Origin: JBJXDT01 sp046153505
GTDB lineage: Bacteria; Pseudomonadota; Gammaproteobacteria; Burkholderiales; Methylophilaceae
Direction of reading: 5' to 3'
NCBI GenBank assembly: GCA_046153505.1
Contig: JBJXDT010000124.1
Location: 1-12,021, forward strand
Length of the DNA: 12,021 nucleotides
Shown: positions 1-6,580 of the stretch, in pieces
How positions within the stretch are numbered: position 1 is the first letter of the stretch
How the letters are laid out: every line of letters begins with the position of its first letter
Program-made: the position numbers and the translations under genes
Notes under the pieces: generated by a model
The model's database searches: none
Told to the model about the DNA's origin: nothing
Seen by the model: only the letters and a program-made list of their open reading frames with translations

Positions 1-575
1 AGCGCAATATGCAAACGCTGTTGACGCGTTACCCAAATCTTAACATTGTATTTGAGCACATCACTACTAAAGATGCAGCAGACTTTGTAACAAGCTCGCC
101 GAATAACATCGCGGCGACGATTACCGCGCACCACTTACTGATGAACCGTAATGCCATGTTTACAGGTGGCATTCGCCCTCACCACTATTGTTTGCCCGTG
201 CTAAAACGTGAAATGCACCGCTTGGCGCTAGTAAATGCGGCGACTTCAGGAAATCCAAAATTCTTCTTAGGCACCGATAGTGCACCGCATGCCAAACACA
301 CTAAAGAAGTGGCTTGCGGTTGCGCTGGGATGTACACGGCACACGCAGCGATAGAGCTTTACGCTGAGGCGTTTGAAGCTTCAGATGCGCTAGATAAACT
401 GGAAGCATTTGCCAGTTTTTATGGCGCAGATTTTTACGGTTTGCCGCGAAATAATGAAAAAATCACTCTTATTAAAGAAGAATGGCAAGTGCCGGCAAGT
501 CTAAAATATGGTAACGAAGAACTTATTCCGTTGCGCGCGGGACAAACTATCGCTTGGAAATTAAAAACACAATAG
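1..575 (+). CDS. pyrC: Dihydroorotase, C-terminal part (5' end outside the window)
   Basis: Zinc amidohydrolase that interconverts carbamoyl-aspartate and dihydroorotate in cytoplasmic pyrimidine synthesis. The frame is open from base 3 to the TAG at 573-575, about 190 codons, and the real start lies upstream. Visible hallmarks of the E. coli-type enzyme are FEHITTKDAADF (a zinc-ligand His), the AATITAHHLLMNRN stretch, RPHHYCLPVLKR, and GTDSAPHAKH with the catalytic Asp. CGCAG follows, and FYGLPRN lies near the C-terminus. The alignment to E. coli PyrC, from memory, runs to the end without gaps of note, so the C-terminus is intact. The next gene starts 17 nt downstream on the same strand, so co-transcription is possible. 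Nothing odd is seen. The family call is firm; the internal ATG at 9 is not a gene start. Confidence 0.95.
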   Translation, partial: RNMQTLLTRYPNLNIVFEHITTKDAADFVTSSPNNIAATITAHHLLMNRNAMFTGGIRPHHYCLPVLKREMHRLALVNAATSGNPKFFLGTDSAPHAKHTKEVACGCAGMYTAHAAIELYAEAFEASDALDKLEAFASFYGADFYGLPRNNEKITLIKEEWQVPASLKYGNEELIPLRAGQTIAWKLKTQ

Positions 576-592
576 AAACTTAAGGAAAAATA

Positions 593-1090
593 ATGAAATT
601 ACTAAATGAATTGATTATTTTCTTAATAGCTATCGGCCTGCAGGGTGCGCCCGTTTTGGCTGCGGAGCCAACGATGATAGATCAAGGTGGCTACCATGCA
701 GAATTTAAAAAACTAGATATAGACGACAACGCTAAACTAACTTACGCTGAGGCAAGCAAAGAAAAAATCTTCGCTGATGGCTTTAGCAAAGCGGATAAAA
801 ATAAAAATAACATACTAAATTACGACGAATATGCAGCCTATAAATCAGATGTACAAGGCAAAGAAAGCAAGCGCGTGATTAGCGATAGCACAATTACCTC
901 AAAAATTAAATCTAAGTATTTGCTAGAAAAAGGTATTAAAAGCTTTAAAGTGAGCGTAGAAACCAAAGACGGTGTGGTGGTGTTGAGCGGCTTTGTGGAA
1001 AGTGATGCGATTAAAGCGCGCGCAGGTGAAATTGCAGTGAGTGTGAGTGGTGTGAAATCGGTGAGCAATGGCATAGTTGTAAAACCTTAA
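593..1090 (+). CDS. Secreted EF-hand / BON domain protein
   Basis: A 165-aa protein with no named homologue that I recognise. Residues 1-23 form a signal peptide (hydrophobic core LIIFLIAIGL, then VLA before the likely cleavage site), so it should be periplasmic or surface-exposed. Two EF-hand-like loops follow: D42-I-D44-D-N46 ending at E53, and D68-K-N70-K-N72 ending at E79. Both have oxygen ligands at positions 1, 3, 5 and 12, but lack the usual Gly at position 6. Residues 96-163 form one BON domain with the typical pattern DSTITSKIKS, then VSVETKDGVVVLSGFV, then VKSVSNGIVV. BON domains are known from envelope proteins such as OsmY, where lipid binding is proposed. AAGGA at 582-586 precedes the ATG. 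It lies between pyrC and rnpB, and the rnpB promoter starts within its 3' end or just after. Calcium binding and lipid contact are inferences from the domains. Confidence 0.85.
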   Translation: MKLLNELIIFLIAIGLQGAPVLAAEPTMIDQGGYHAEFKKLDIDDNAKLTYAEASKEKIFADGFSKADKNKNNILNYDEYAAYKSDVQGKESKRVISDSTITSKIKSKYLLEKGIKSFKVSVETKDGVVVLSGFVESDAIKARAGEIAVSVSGVKSVSNGIVVKP

Positions 1091-1108
1091 TTTTCAGTAT
1101 GTTATAAT
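1077..1108 (+). promoter_or_regulatory. Probable rnpB promoter (strong -10, weak -35)
   Basis: A perfect TATAAT lies at 1103-1108, placing the start of transcription at about 1114-1116, which matches the first paired base of the RNase P RNA. The best -35 candidate is TTGTAA at 1077-1082, but the 20-nt spacer is long, so the -35 assignment is uncertain. The promoter overlaps the last codons of the upstream gene. Confidence 0.65.
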
Positions 1109-1112
1109 AATC

Positions 1113-1416
1113 AAAAGCTGGCCAGACAGTCGCCGCTCGCGTAAGCGAGGGGAGGAAAGTCCGGGCTGCAAAGAGCAGGATGACGGCTAACAGCCGTACG
1201 TCGTGAGACGAGGAATAGGGCCACAGAGACGAGCGTATTAAGTTACGGTGAAACGCGGTAACCTCCATCTGCAGCAATATCAAATAGGCTGGCAATAGGC
1301 GTGGCTCGCGCTGCCAGCGGGTAGATAGCTTGAGCGCATGAGCAATTGTGCGCCTAGATGAATGACTGTCATGCGTTGCAAAACGCATACAAAACCCGGC
1401 TTATCGGCCAGCTTTT
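1113..1416 (+). ncRNA. rnpB: RNase P RNA, bacterial A-type, compact form
   Basis: Catalytic RNA of RNase P, which cuts the 5' leader from precursor tRNAs. The ends pair in an 11-bp helix P1 (1113-1123 with 1406-1416). Conserved core segments are visible: CCAGACAGTCGCCGC at the 5' end, GAGGAAAGTCCGGGCT, ACAGAGA at 1223-1229, GGTGAAA, CTAGATGAATGACTGTC, and ACAAAACCCGGCTTAT near the 3' end. Small hairpins can be drawn for P3 (1136-1140/1145-1149, GUAA loop), P8 (1183-1188/1192-1197) and P9 (1199-1202/1207-1210, GUGA loop). Length is about 304 nt against 377 in E. coli. Most of the loss falls between ACAGAGA and the ACCTCC at 1261, where P12-P14 would be. P15 (1289-1293/1313-1317) encloses AATAGG followed by C, where the usual tRNA-CCA-binding motif reads GGU. 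The two ends are estimates from P1. Confidence 0.97.
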
Positions 1417-1566
1417 TCATGATTTTCTCTCGCCAATACAATTCAACCACATAAGCCATAAGGCTAATATTTTACATTCACTTAAATTTATAACTATATG
1501 ATTTTAAATGAATTGTTATTCTCTATAAAAGTACGCTAAGTCATTGTCTTATAAAGAAAAAACCTT
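1417..1566. other. AT-rich spacer after rnpB, no gene seen
   Basis: About 150 nt of AT-rich sequence between the RNase P RNA and the terminator. I see no ORF with a ribosome binding site, no tRNA and no repeat. A weak promoter-like pair, TTTACA at 1471-1476 and TATATG at 1495-1500 with an 18-nt spacer, could in principle drive a short transcript ending at the terminator. In AT-rich DNA such pairs are common by chance. The stretch may simply be the 3' tail of the rnpB precursor. Confidence 0.5.
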
Positions 1567-1595
1567 AAAAAGTGCTTGCCAAGCGCTTTTTTTTT
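1567..1595 (+). terminator. Intrinsic terminator before the dcw operon
   Basis: An 11-bp stem pairs 1567-1577 (AAAAAGTGCTT) with 1581-1591 (AAGCGCTTTTT), with one G-T wobble and a three-base loop GCC. The T-run covers 1587-1595. It should stop rightward transcription from rnpB or from the pyrC side, isolating the mraZ promoter. It lies 150 nt beyond the mature rnpB 3' end, which is far for an rnpB terminator. The stem's flanking A-run gives some terminator character on the other strand too. Confidence 0.85.
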
Positions 1596-1604
1596 ATCTA
1601 TAGT
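1576..1604 (+). promoter_or_regulatory. Probable mraZ operon promoter
   Basis: TTGCCA (1576-1581, 5/6 match to the -35 consensus) and TATAGT (1599-1604, 5/6 match to the -10) are separated by an ideal 17 nt. Transcription would start near 1611, just before the MraZ boxes and about 104 nt before the mraZ ATG. The -35 box occupies the loop and inner stem of the preceding terminator hairpin. A second, weaker candidate further down is TTGTTA (1660-1665) with TACAAA (1684-1689), spacer 18, 4/6 matches each. The position of the boxes favours the first. Confidence 0.6.
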
Positions 1605-1612
1605 GCCAATTG

Positions 1613-1637
1613 GTGGAGAAAAGTGGAGTTTTGTGGG
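1613..1637 (+). promoter_or_regulatory. MraZ operator: three direct repeats
   Basis: GTGGA (1613-1617), GTGGA (1623-1627) and GTGGG (1633-1637) are direct repeats with exact 10-nt periodicity, five-base units and five-base spacers. A degenerate fourth unit, GTGCC at 1603-1607, is in phase upstream and overlaps the -10 box. MraZ is known in E. coli and other bacteria to bind TGGGN-type repeats spaced this way upstream of its own gene. Here the array sits immediately after the predicted -10, where an octameric or dodecameric MraZ ring would block transcription. The function is inferred from pattern and location. Confidence 0.8.
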
Positions 1638-1714
1638 GAATTTTAACTTTCACTTCGGGTTGTTAGTGATTCCTCACTTTTTCTACAAAATAATTATAGG
1701 GCAATAAGGCAAAC

Positions 1715-2155
1715 ATGTTCCGTGGTGCGACGAATTTAAGTATGGATGCGAAAGGACGGTTAGCTGTTCCAGCTAAGCATCGTGATGCGCTTTTTGCGCA
1801 GTGTGAAGGCAATATCGTGCTTACTGCGCATCCACACAGCTGTTTGTTGTTGTACCCACAACCGGCTTGGGAGCCAATTCAGGCTAAAGTGATGAGTTTG
1901 TCTAGTTTTGATGCAAAGCTTTCTGCATTGCAGCGATTATTGGTTGGGCATGCGGAAGACTTGTCACTGGATAATGCGGGGCGCTTGCTGGTCTCTCCCG
2001 TATTGCGTGATTATGCGGGCTTGGAGAAGGATGTGATGTTGGTTGGTCAGGGTAGCCATTTTGAGTTATGGAATATGGAAGCATGGCGCAAGCAGTTGTT
2101 AAATGTTGTTGGCGACATCGAGATGCCAGCAGATTTAAGCGGATTCTCACTATGA
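1715..2155 (+). CDS. mraZ: Transcriptional regulator MraZ
   Basis: First gene of the dcw operon, 146 aa (E. coli MraZ is 152). MraZ is an AbrB-fold DNA-binding protein that forms rings and, in E. coli, represses its own operon. The two MraZ half-domains are clear, each with the DxxxR signature: D11-A-K-G-R15 and D86-N-A-G-R90, preceded respectively by MFRGATNLSM and GHAEDLSL. The tail ELWNMEAW is also family-typical. The ATG at 1715 fits the family N-terminus exactly, with AAGG at 1706-1709 as ribosome binding site. Its stop codon overlaps the rsmH start (ATGA). Autorepression through the boxes at 1613-1637 is a reasonable inference. Confidence 0.97.
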   Translation: MFRGATNLSMDAKGRLAVPAKHRDALFAQCEGNIVLTAHPHSCLLLYPQPAWEPIQAKVMSLSSFDAKLSALQRLLVGHAEDLSLDNAGRLLVSPVLRDYAGLEKDVMLVGQGSHFELWNMEAWRKQLLNVVGDIEMPADLSGFSL

Positions 2156-3138
2156 TGCTGGGCGCGAAGTCGGCGCCCGCCTCAGCAACAGTCTCAGTGC
2201 CTCTTGAATCTGCAGCGCATATTACTGTGTTGCTGAATGAGGCAGTGGATGCGCTAAACATTCGAGCAGATGGCACTTACATTGATTGTACATTTGGGCG
2301 CGGTGGGCATAGCAAAAAAATATTAGAACGGTTGGGCGCTAAAGGTCACTTGTATGCGATAGATCGCGACTTGGCAGCTTTAGCGGTTGGTAAATCTATT
2401 ACAGATGCAAGATTTCACATTGAGCATTTGCACTTTTCAGAAGTAAATCAATTGGCAACAAAATACAAACTTACAAGCGTCGACGGCATCTTGCTGGATT
2501 TGGGCATTTCTTCGCCACAAATCGATGAAGCTGAACGCGGTTTTAGTTTTAGATTTGACGCGCCTTTGGATATGCGGATGAATCAAAGCCGTGGCAAAAC
2601 AGCTGCAGAGCTGTTAGCTACTATTTCGGAGCAAAAATTAGGGGAGGTTATAAAAGACTATGGTGAAGAACGGTTTGCTAAGCAGGTTGCAAGGGCGATT
2701 ATTAAGGAGCGCGATGACGGGCGGGCCGTCACCACTACAGGACAGCTTGCCAAGGTCGTGGCAGACGCAATCCCAAAGGTCGAGCCGGGGCAAAACCCTG
2801 CAACGCGCACCTTTCAAGCTTTACGGATTTTCGTCAATCAGGAGCTTGAGGAGTTATCGCTAGTACTCCCAAAGTGCTTGCAGTTGTTGTCTGAGGGGGG
2901 ATATTTGGTGGTGATTAGCTTTCACTCGCTAGAAGACCGCATAGTGAAACGTTTTATTAAGAGTGAAGAAAATCGTGACGATCTTCCGGCAAACTTTCCT
3001 GTAAAAGCTAAAGATTTGCCTCAACCAAGATTAGTGACGGTTGGCAAAGCTACTAAACCAAGTGCGGGCGAAATTAAACTAAATCAGCGGTGCAGAAGCG
3101 CGGTAATGCGCGTGGCAATAAGGACGGCAACGGCATGA
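2152..3138 (+). CDS. rsmH: 16S rRNA m4C1402 methyltransferase RsmH
   Basis: S-adenosylmethionine-dependent enzyme (also called MraW) that N4-methylates C1402 in the decoding centre of 16S rRNA. The chosen start gives 328 aa. Motifs are HITVLLNEAVDAL (23-35), the AdoMet site YIDCTFGRGGHS (43-54) with HLYAIDRD (66-73), DGILLDLGISSPQIDEAERG (111-130), LDMRM (139-143), ATRTFQALRIFVNQELEEL (217-235), and VISFHSLEDRIVKRF (254-268). Two consecutive ATG codons at 2152 and 2155 are possible starts. The first overlaps the mraZ stop as ATGA and the second as TGATG. No strong ribosome binding site is visible, so translational coupling to mraZ is likely. The N-terminus carries about 16 more residues than E. 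coli RsmH. The in-frame ATG at 2068 lies inside mraZ and is rejected. The 3' end overlaps ftsL by 4 nt. Confidence 0.97.
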   Translation: MMLGAKSAPASATVSVPLESAAHITVLLNEAVDALNIRADGTYIDCTFGRGGHSKKILERLGAKGHLYAIDRDLAALAVGKSITDARFHIEHLHFSEVNQLATKYKLTSVDGILLDLGISSPQIDEAERGFSFRFDAPLDMRMNQSRGKTAAELLATISEQKLGEVIKDYGEERFAKQVARAIIKERDDGRAVTTTGQLAKVVADAIPKVEPGQNPATRTFQALRIFVNQELEELSLVLPKCLQLLSEGGYLVVISFHSLEDRIVKRFIKSEENRDDLPANFPVKAKDLPQPRLVTVGKATKPSAGEIKLNQRCRSAVMRVAIRTATA

Positions 3139-3410
3139 CGCGGCTAAATTTCATTTTGTATTTCACCTTAATTGCAGTGTGCATGGGTGTAGTTGCATCG
3201 CAACACAAGGCGCGAAAATTGTATTTTGAGTTGGAGCAGCAAGAGGAGCTCTCAAAAAAATATGAGACCGAATATGGGCAATTGCAGTTAGAACAAAGCA
3301 CCTGGGCAATGCACTCGCGCGTAGAAGAGCTTGCAACCAAAAATTTGCATATGCAAGTGCCAGATGTTAAACGCATACAAGTGATTTCATTAGCGGATGT
3401 GGTGAGATAA
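3135..3410 (+). CDS. ftsL: Cell division protein FtsL
   Basis: Small bitopic membrane protein of the FtsQLB subcomplex, which relays the divisome signal that activates FtsWI. It has 91 aa: a very short cytoplasmic end (MTRLN), one transmembrane segment at about 6-21 (FILYFTLIAVCMGVVA), and then a charged periplasmic region at 24-58, rich in K, E and Q with leucine-type spacing and consistent with a coiled coil. The tail LATKNLHMQVPDVKRIQVI resembles the conserved C-terminal part of proteobacterial FtsL. Sequence alone gives only weak family identity, as usual for FtsL. Position between rsmH and ftsI and the topology make the call. ATG 3135 overlaps the rsmH stop (ATGA) with AAGGA at 3120-3124. 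An in-frame GTG at 3090 would prepend a basic stretch lying within rsmH and is less likely. Confidence 0.92.
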   Translation: MTRLNFILYFTLIAVCMGVVASQHKARKLYFELEQQEELSKKYETEYGQLQLEQSTWAMHSRVEELATKNLHMQVPDVKRIQVISLADVVR

Positions 3411-5150
3411 ATGGCGTATAACCACCCACAACACCATATTGTTAAGTTGCCTGCTTGGCGCCGTCGAGTGCTGCTTATCTCGGTATTGGTTGGGTTCGCT
3501 GCACTACTAATGCGCGGTGTTTATTTGCAAAGTATGCATAAAGATTTCTTGCAACAAAAAGGTGATGCGCGCTATAGCCGTACGCTTGTTTTACAAGCGC
3601 ATCGCGGCAAGATAACCGATAGAAATGGCGAGTTATTGGCAATTAGTAGCCCAGTAGAGTCGGTCTGGGCAAGTCCGCCAGATGTGGAAATTAATAAGCA
3701 GCAAAAAATTGAACTCACTAAATTGTTAGAAATAAAACCCAAAGACTTTGATAAAAAAATTGCTAATACTGAGCGTGAGTTTGTCTATCTCAAACGCCGC
3801 ATGTCGCCAGCAGTTGCTGGAAAAATTATGAGTTTGCAGATTCCTGGAATATTTACTGAACATGAATTTAAGCGTTTTTACCCAGCGGGGGATGTGACTG
3901 CACATGTGGTTGGCTTTACGGGCGTTGATGATAATGGTCAAGAGGGATTTGAGTTGGCAAAAAATAGTGAGCTTTCGGGTAGAGCTGGCGAGCGACGCGT
4001 GATAAAAGACCGGCAAGGCCATATTGTAGAGGATTTAGAGGCTGTCAAAGTGCCGCAAGATGGCCATGATTTGGTGTTGAGTATAGACCGTAGAATTCAA
4101 TATCTAGCTTTTAGAGAACTTTCAAAAGCGGTGGATTTGTATAAGGCAAAGGCTGGCGCGGCAATTGTGTTAGATGCCAAAACAGGCGAAGTGTTGGCTA
4201 TGACGAATATACCTACTTATAACCCCAATAATCCAGTGAATATAGCGGGCAAAACACGTAATCGCTGCATGACAGATATATATGAGCCAGGCTCCACAAT
4301 GAAGCCCATGGCGGTTTCGGCGGCGATGGAGTTTAGTGGGTTTAAGCCGACGACTAAAATCGATACCGGTAGTGGCACTTTGTCCATTGGTCCAGCAACC
4401 ATACATGACGCGCATCCGCATGGGGTTATTCCTGTGGCGCAAGTGATTCAATTTTCGTCTAACGTGGGCGCATCAAAAATGGCGCTCACACTTAAAAAAG
4501 AAGAGTTATGGAGCACCTTTAATCAGCTTGGCTTTGGTACACCAACGCATATCGGTTTTCCTGGCGAGGTTGGTGGCAAGTTGCGGCCTTATAAGACTTG
4601 GCGCCCGATTGAGCAGGCGACCATGTCATTTGGTCACGGCATCAGTGTGACATTGTTGCAAATGGCGCGTGCATATACAGTTTTTGCAAATGAAGGTGAA
4701 ATGAAGCCTGTTTCATTATTAAAGATAAATGATGTGCCAGTCGGCCATCAGGTTTTTTCAGCGCAAGTGGCGAATGATATGAAAGATATGCTGGAGCTAG
4801 TCATTCAACCTGGCGGAACAGCCACTAAAGCAGCTATATCTGGCTATCGTGTAGCAGGCAAAACCGGTACCGCGCATAAGCTCGGCCCGCATGGTTATGA
4901 GGAGGATAAATATGTTGGCTCATTTGTTGGCTTAGTACCTGCCTCAAATCCACGCCTAATTATGGCAGTGATGATTGATGAGCCTACAACGGGCGAATAT
5001 TATGGCGGCACAATTGCGGCGCCCGTTTTTAGCGCTGTAATGGCAGATACACTGCGCATGCTCTCTGTTCCACAAGATGCGCCGAGCGCAAACGTTGTAA
5101 TACCAAATGATGCTAATCCAAGTAATGAAGACGCGAAAGAAGTGATATGA
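3411..5150 (+). CDS. ftsI: Septal peptidoglycan transpeptidase FtsI (PBP3)
   Basis: Class B penicillin-binding protein that crosslinks new peptidoglycan at the division septum together with FtsW. It has 579 aa (E. coli FtsI: 588). Residues 21-39 form the N-terminal membrane anchor after a basic cytoplasmic start. A pedestal domain follows, with HRGKITDRNGELLA (64-77) and FKRFYPAGDVTAHVVGFTG (153-171). The transpeptidase domain has all three active-site motifs: S295-T-M-K298 (catalytic Ser and Lys), S349-S-N351, and K484-T-G-T487. The ATG follows the ftsL stop without a gap (TAA ATG). The stop overlaps the murE start by 4 nt. The C-terminal tail beyond about 553 is short and polar. Nothing is missing. 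No ftsK-like or second PBP gene is present here. Confidence 0.98.
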   Translation: MAYNHPQHHIVKLPAWRRRVLLISVLVGFAALLMRGVYLQSMHKDFLQQKGDARYSRTLVLQAHRGKITDRNGELLAISSPVESVWASPPDVEINKQQKIELTKLLEIKPKDFDKKIANTEREFVYLKRRMSPAVAGKIMSLQIPGIFTEHEFKRFYPAGDVTAHVVGFTGVDDNGQEGFELAKNSELSGRAGERRVIKDRQGHIVEDLEAVKVPQDGHDLVLSIDRRIQYLAFRELSKAVDLYKAKAGAAIVLDAKTGEVLAMTNIPTYNPNNPVNIAGKTRNRCMTDIYEPGSTMKPMAVSAAMEFSGFKPTTKIDTGSGTLSIGPATIHDAHPHGVIPVAQVIQFSSNVGASKMALTLKKEELWSTFNQLGFGTPTHIGFPGEVGGKLRPYKTWRPIEQATMSFGHGISVTLLQMARAYTVFANEGEMKPVSLLKINDVPVGHQVFSAQVANDMKDMLELVIQPGGTATKAAISGYRVAGKTGTAHKLGPHGYEEDKYVGSFVGLVPASNPRLIMAVMIDEPTTGEYYGGTIAAPVFSAVMADTLRMLSVPQDAPSANVVIPNDANPSNEDAKEVI

Positions 5151-6580
5151 CCAAGTACGTGATTCAAAAATCGGTCAAAAGTATCACTTCGGATAGCCGA
5201 AAAGTACAGGCTGGAAGCCTTTTTGTGGCTTATCCTGGTGATAATTCGGATGGTCGTATGTATATAGATGATGCGATAAAAAACGGCGCAGTAGCCATTT
5301 TATGGGACCCTAAAGACTTTTCCTGGCGGCCGCATTGGAAAATTGAAAACACGCCAATTAAAAACTTGCGACAACATGTTGGCACTATCGCCGATCAGTT
5401 CTATGGCAAACCTTCGAATAAACTGTGGTGCATAGGTGTAACAGGCACCAACGGAAAAACCTCAATTACACAATGGCTTAGCCAATGTTTTAATTTTATT
5501 TCTCGTAAAACAGCGGTCATTGGCACATTGGGTAACGGATTACCAAACCAGCTAACACCTACGCAAAACACTACGCCAGATGCCGTTTTGTTGCAAAGCA
5601 TGTTGTCTGATTATCTCAAAGCGAATGTGGAGATTGTCGCCATGGAGGTGTCATCGCATGGACTTGATCAGGGTCGCGTGAATGGCGTGCATTTTGATGT
5701 AGCGGTGCTCAGTAATTTAACGCGAGACCATTTGGATTACCACGGTAGCTATGAAAAATACGCTGCAGCAAAACGGCGCTTGTTTGTTTCAAATCATTTA
5801 AAGTTGGCGGTACTCAATGCAGACGATGCGTTTGGTAAAAGTATTGAACAAGAGTTGACTCAACTTGGTATTGCCACCATGACATACGGTATTGAAAGTG
5901 GCGATATACGAGCATCAAAGATTATGTTTGAACATAAGCATTTTAGCTTTTGGGTAACTACTCCACATGGTCAGGGTGAAGTAAAAGCGAACTTATTGGG
6001 CAAGTTTAATGTGTATAACGTGTTGGCAGTGTTGGCGACTTTGCTGGTTTCTAAAGTGAGTTTAGCAGATGCCATAAAAGCGATTTCCCAAATTGAGTCT
6101 GCTGGAGGTCGCATGCAGCAACTAGGTGGCGGGGATGCGCCTTTGGTAGTGGTGGATTATGCACACACCCCCGACGCACTCAAGAATGTGTTGTCGACCT
6201 TAAAAACACATACCAATGCCAAACTGATATGCGTATTTGGTTGTGGCGGTAATCGCGATGTTGGAAAGCGTGTGTTGATGGGAGAAGTGGCGAGCGCCCA
6301 TGCAGATGCAGTGGTGGTGACTTCGGACAATCCGCGAAACGAAAATCCTCTAAACATCATGCAAGATATTTTGGGCGGCATGCATGGCAATTATGCGGTG
6401 GAAGAAGATCGCGCAAAAGCGATAGCCATGGCGATTTCTACAGCAAAACCAGGGGACACGGTATTGATTGCTGGAAAAGGGCATGAGGAGTATCAGGAAA
6501 TTGCAGGTGAAAAACGCACTTTCAGCGATGTGGCGCATGCACAAAAGGCCCTTAAGCGTTACTCGGGAGAGGTTTTATGA
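5147..6580 (+). CDS. murE: UDP-MurNAc-tripeptide synthetase MurE (meso-DAP type)
   Basis: Cytoplasmic ATP-dependent ligase that adds the third stem amino acid to UDP-MurNAc-L-Ala-D-Glu. It has 477 aa, slightly shorter than E. coli MurE. Order of motifs: SDSRKVQAGSLFVAYPG (15-31) in the uridine-binding domain, the P-loop VTGTNGKTS (98-106), TTPDA (142-146), MEVSSHGLDQGRV (166-178), LTRDHLDYHG (191-200), and YAAAK209 with the Lys that is carbamylated in the family. Also present are GKFNVYN (285-291), VVVDYAHTPDAL (334-345) and GCGGNRDVGKR (365-375). D394-N-P-R397 is the signature for meso-diaminopimelate, as opposed to lysine. The start overlaps the ftsI stop (ATGA), and the stop overlaps murF. 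The DAP assignment follows established knowledge of this motif. Confidence 0.98.
   Translation: MTKYVIQKSVKSITSDSRKVQAGSLFVAYPGDNSDGRMYIDDAIKNGAVAILWDPKDFSWRPHWKIENTPIKNLRQHVGTIADQFYGKPSNKLWCIGVTGTNGKTSITQWLSQCFNFISRKTAVIGTLGNGLPNQLTPTQNTTPDAVLLQSMLSDYLKANVEIVAMEVSSHGLDQGRVNGVHFDVAVLSNLTRDHLDYHGSYEKYAAAKRRLFVSNHLKLAVLNADDAFGKSIEQELTQLGIATMTYGIESGDIRASKIMFEHKHFSFWVTTPHGQGEVKANLLGKFNVYNVLAVLATLLVSKVSLADAIKAISQIESAGGRMQQLGGGDAPLVVVDYAHTPDALKNVLSTLKTHTNAKLICVFGCGGNRDVGKRVLMGEVASAHADAVVVTSDNPRNENPLNIMQDILGGMHGNYAVEEDRAKAIAMAISTAKPGDTVLIAGKGHEEYQEIAGEKRTFSDVAHAQKALKRYSGEVL

Noticed and set aside
1011..1388. Minus-strand ORF across rnpB and the preceding gene
   Set aside because: It lies opposite the conserved RNase P RNA core and a well-supported coding gene; the product is low in recognisable features and has no supported start.
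1660..1689. TTGTTA / TACAAA as the main mraZ promoter
   Set aside because: Both boxes match only 4 of 6 bases with an 18-nt spacer, and the MraZ boxes would lie upstream of -35. The TTGCCA/TATAGT pair is better placed; kept only as a possible second promoter.
2068..2151. Upstream in-frame start for rsmH
   Set aside because: It would add 28 residues encoded inside mraZ that do not resemble RsmH; ATGATG at 2152 fits the family and the coupling pattern.
2715..2731. Perfect 6-bp GC-rich hairpin (TGACGG/CCGTCA) inside rsmH
   Set aside because: No T-run follows, it sits within conserved coding sequence, and a hairpin of this size is expected by chance.
3090..3134. GTG start for a longer FtsL
   Set aside because: The extra basic N-terminal residues overlap rsmH coding sequence. 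ATG 3135 has AAGGA upstream and the ATGA overlap seen at other junctions.
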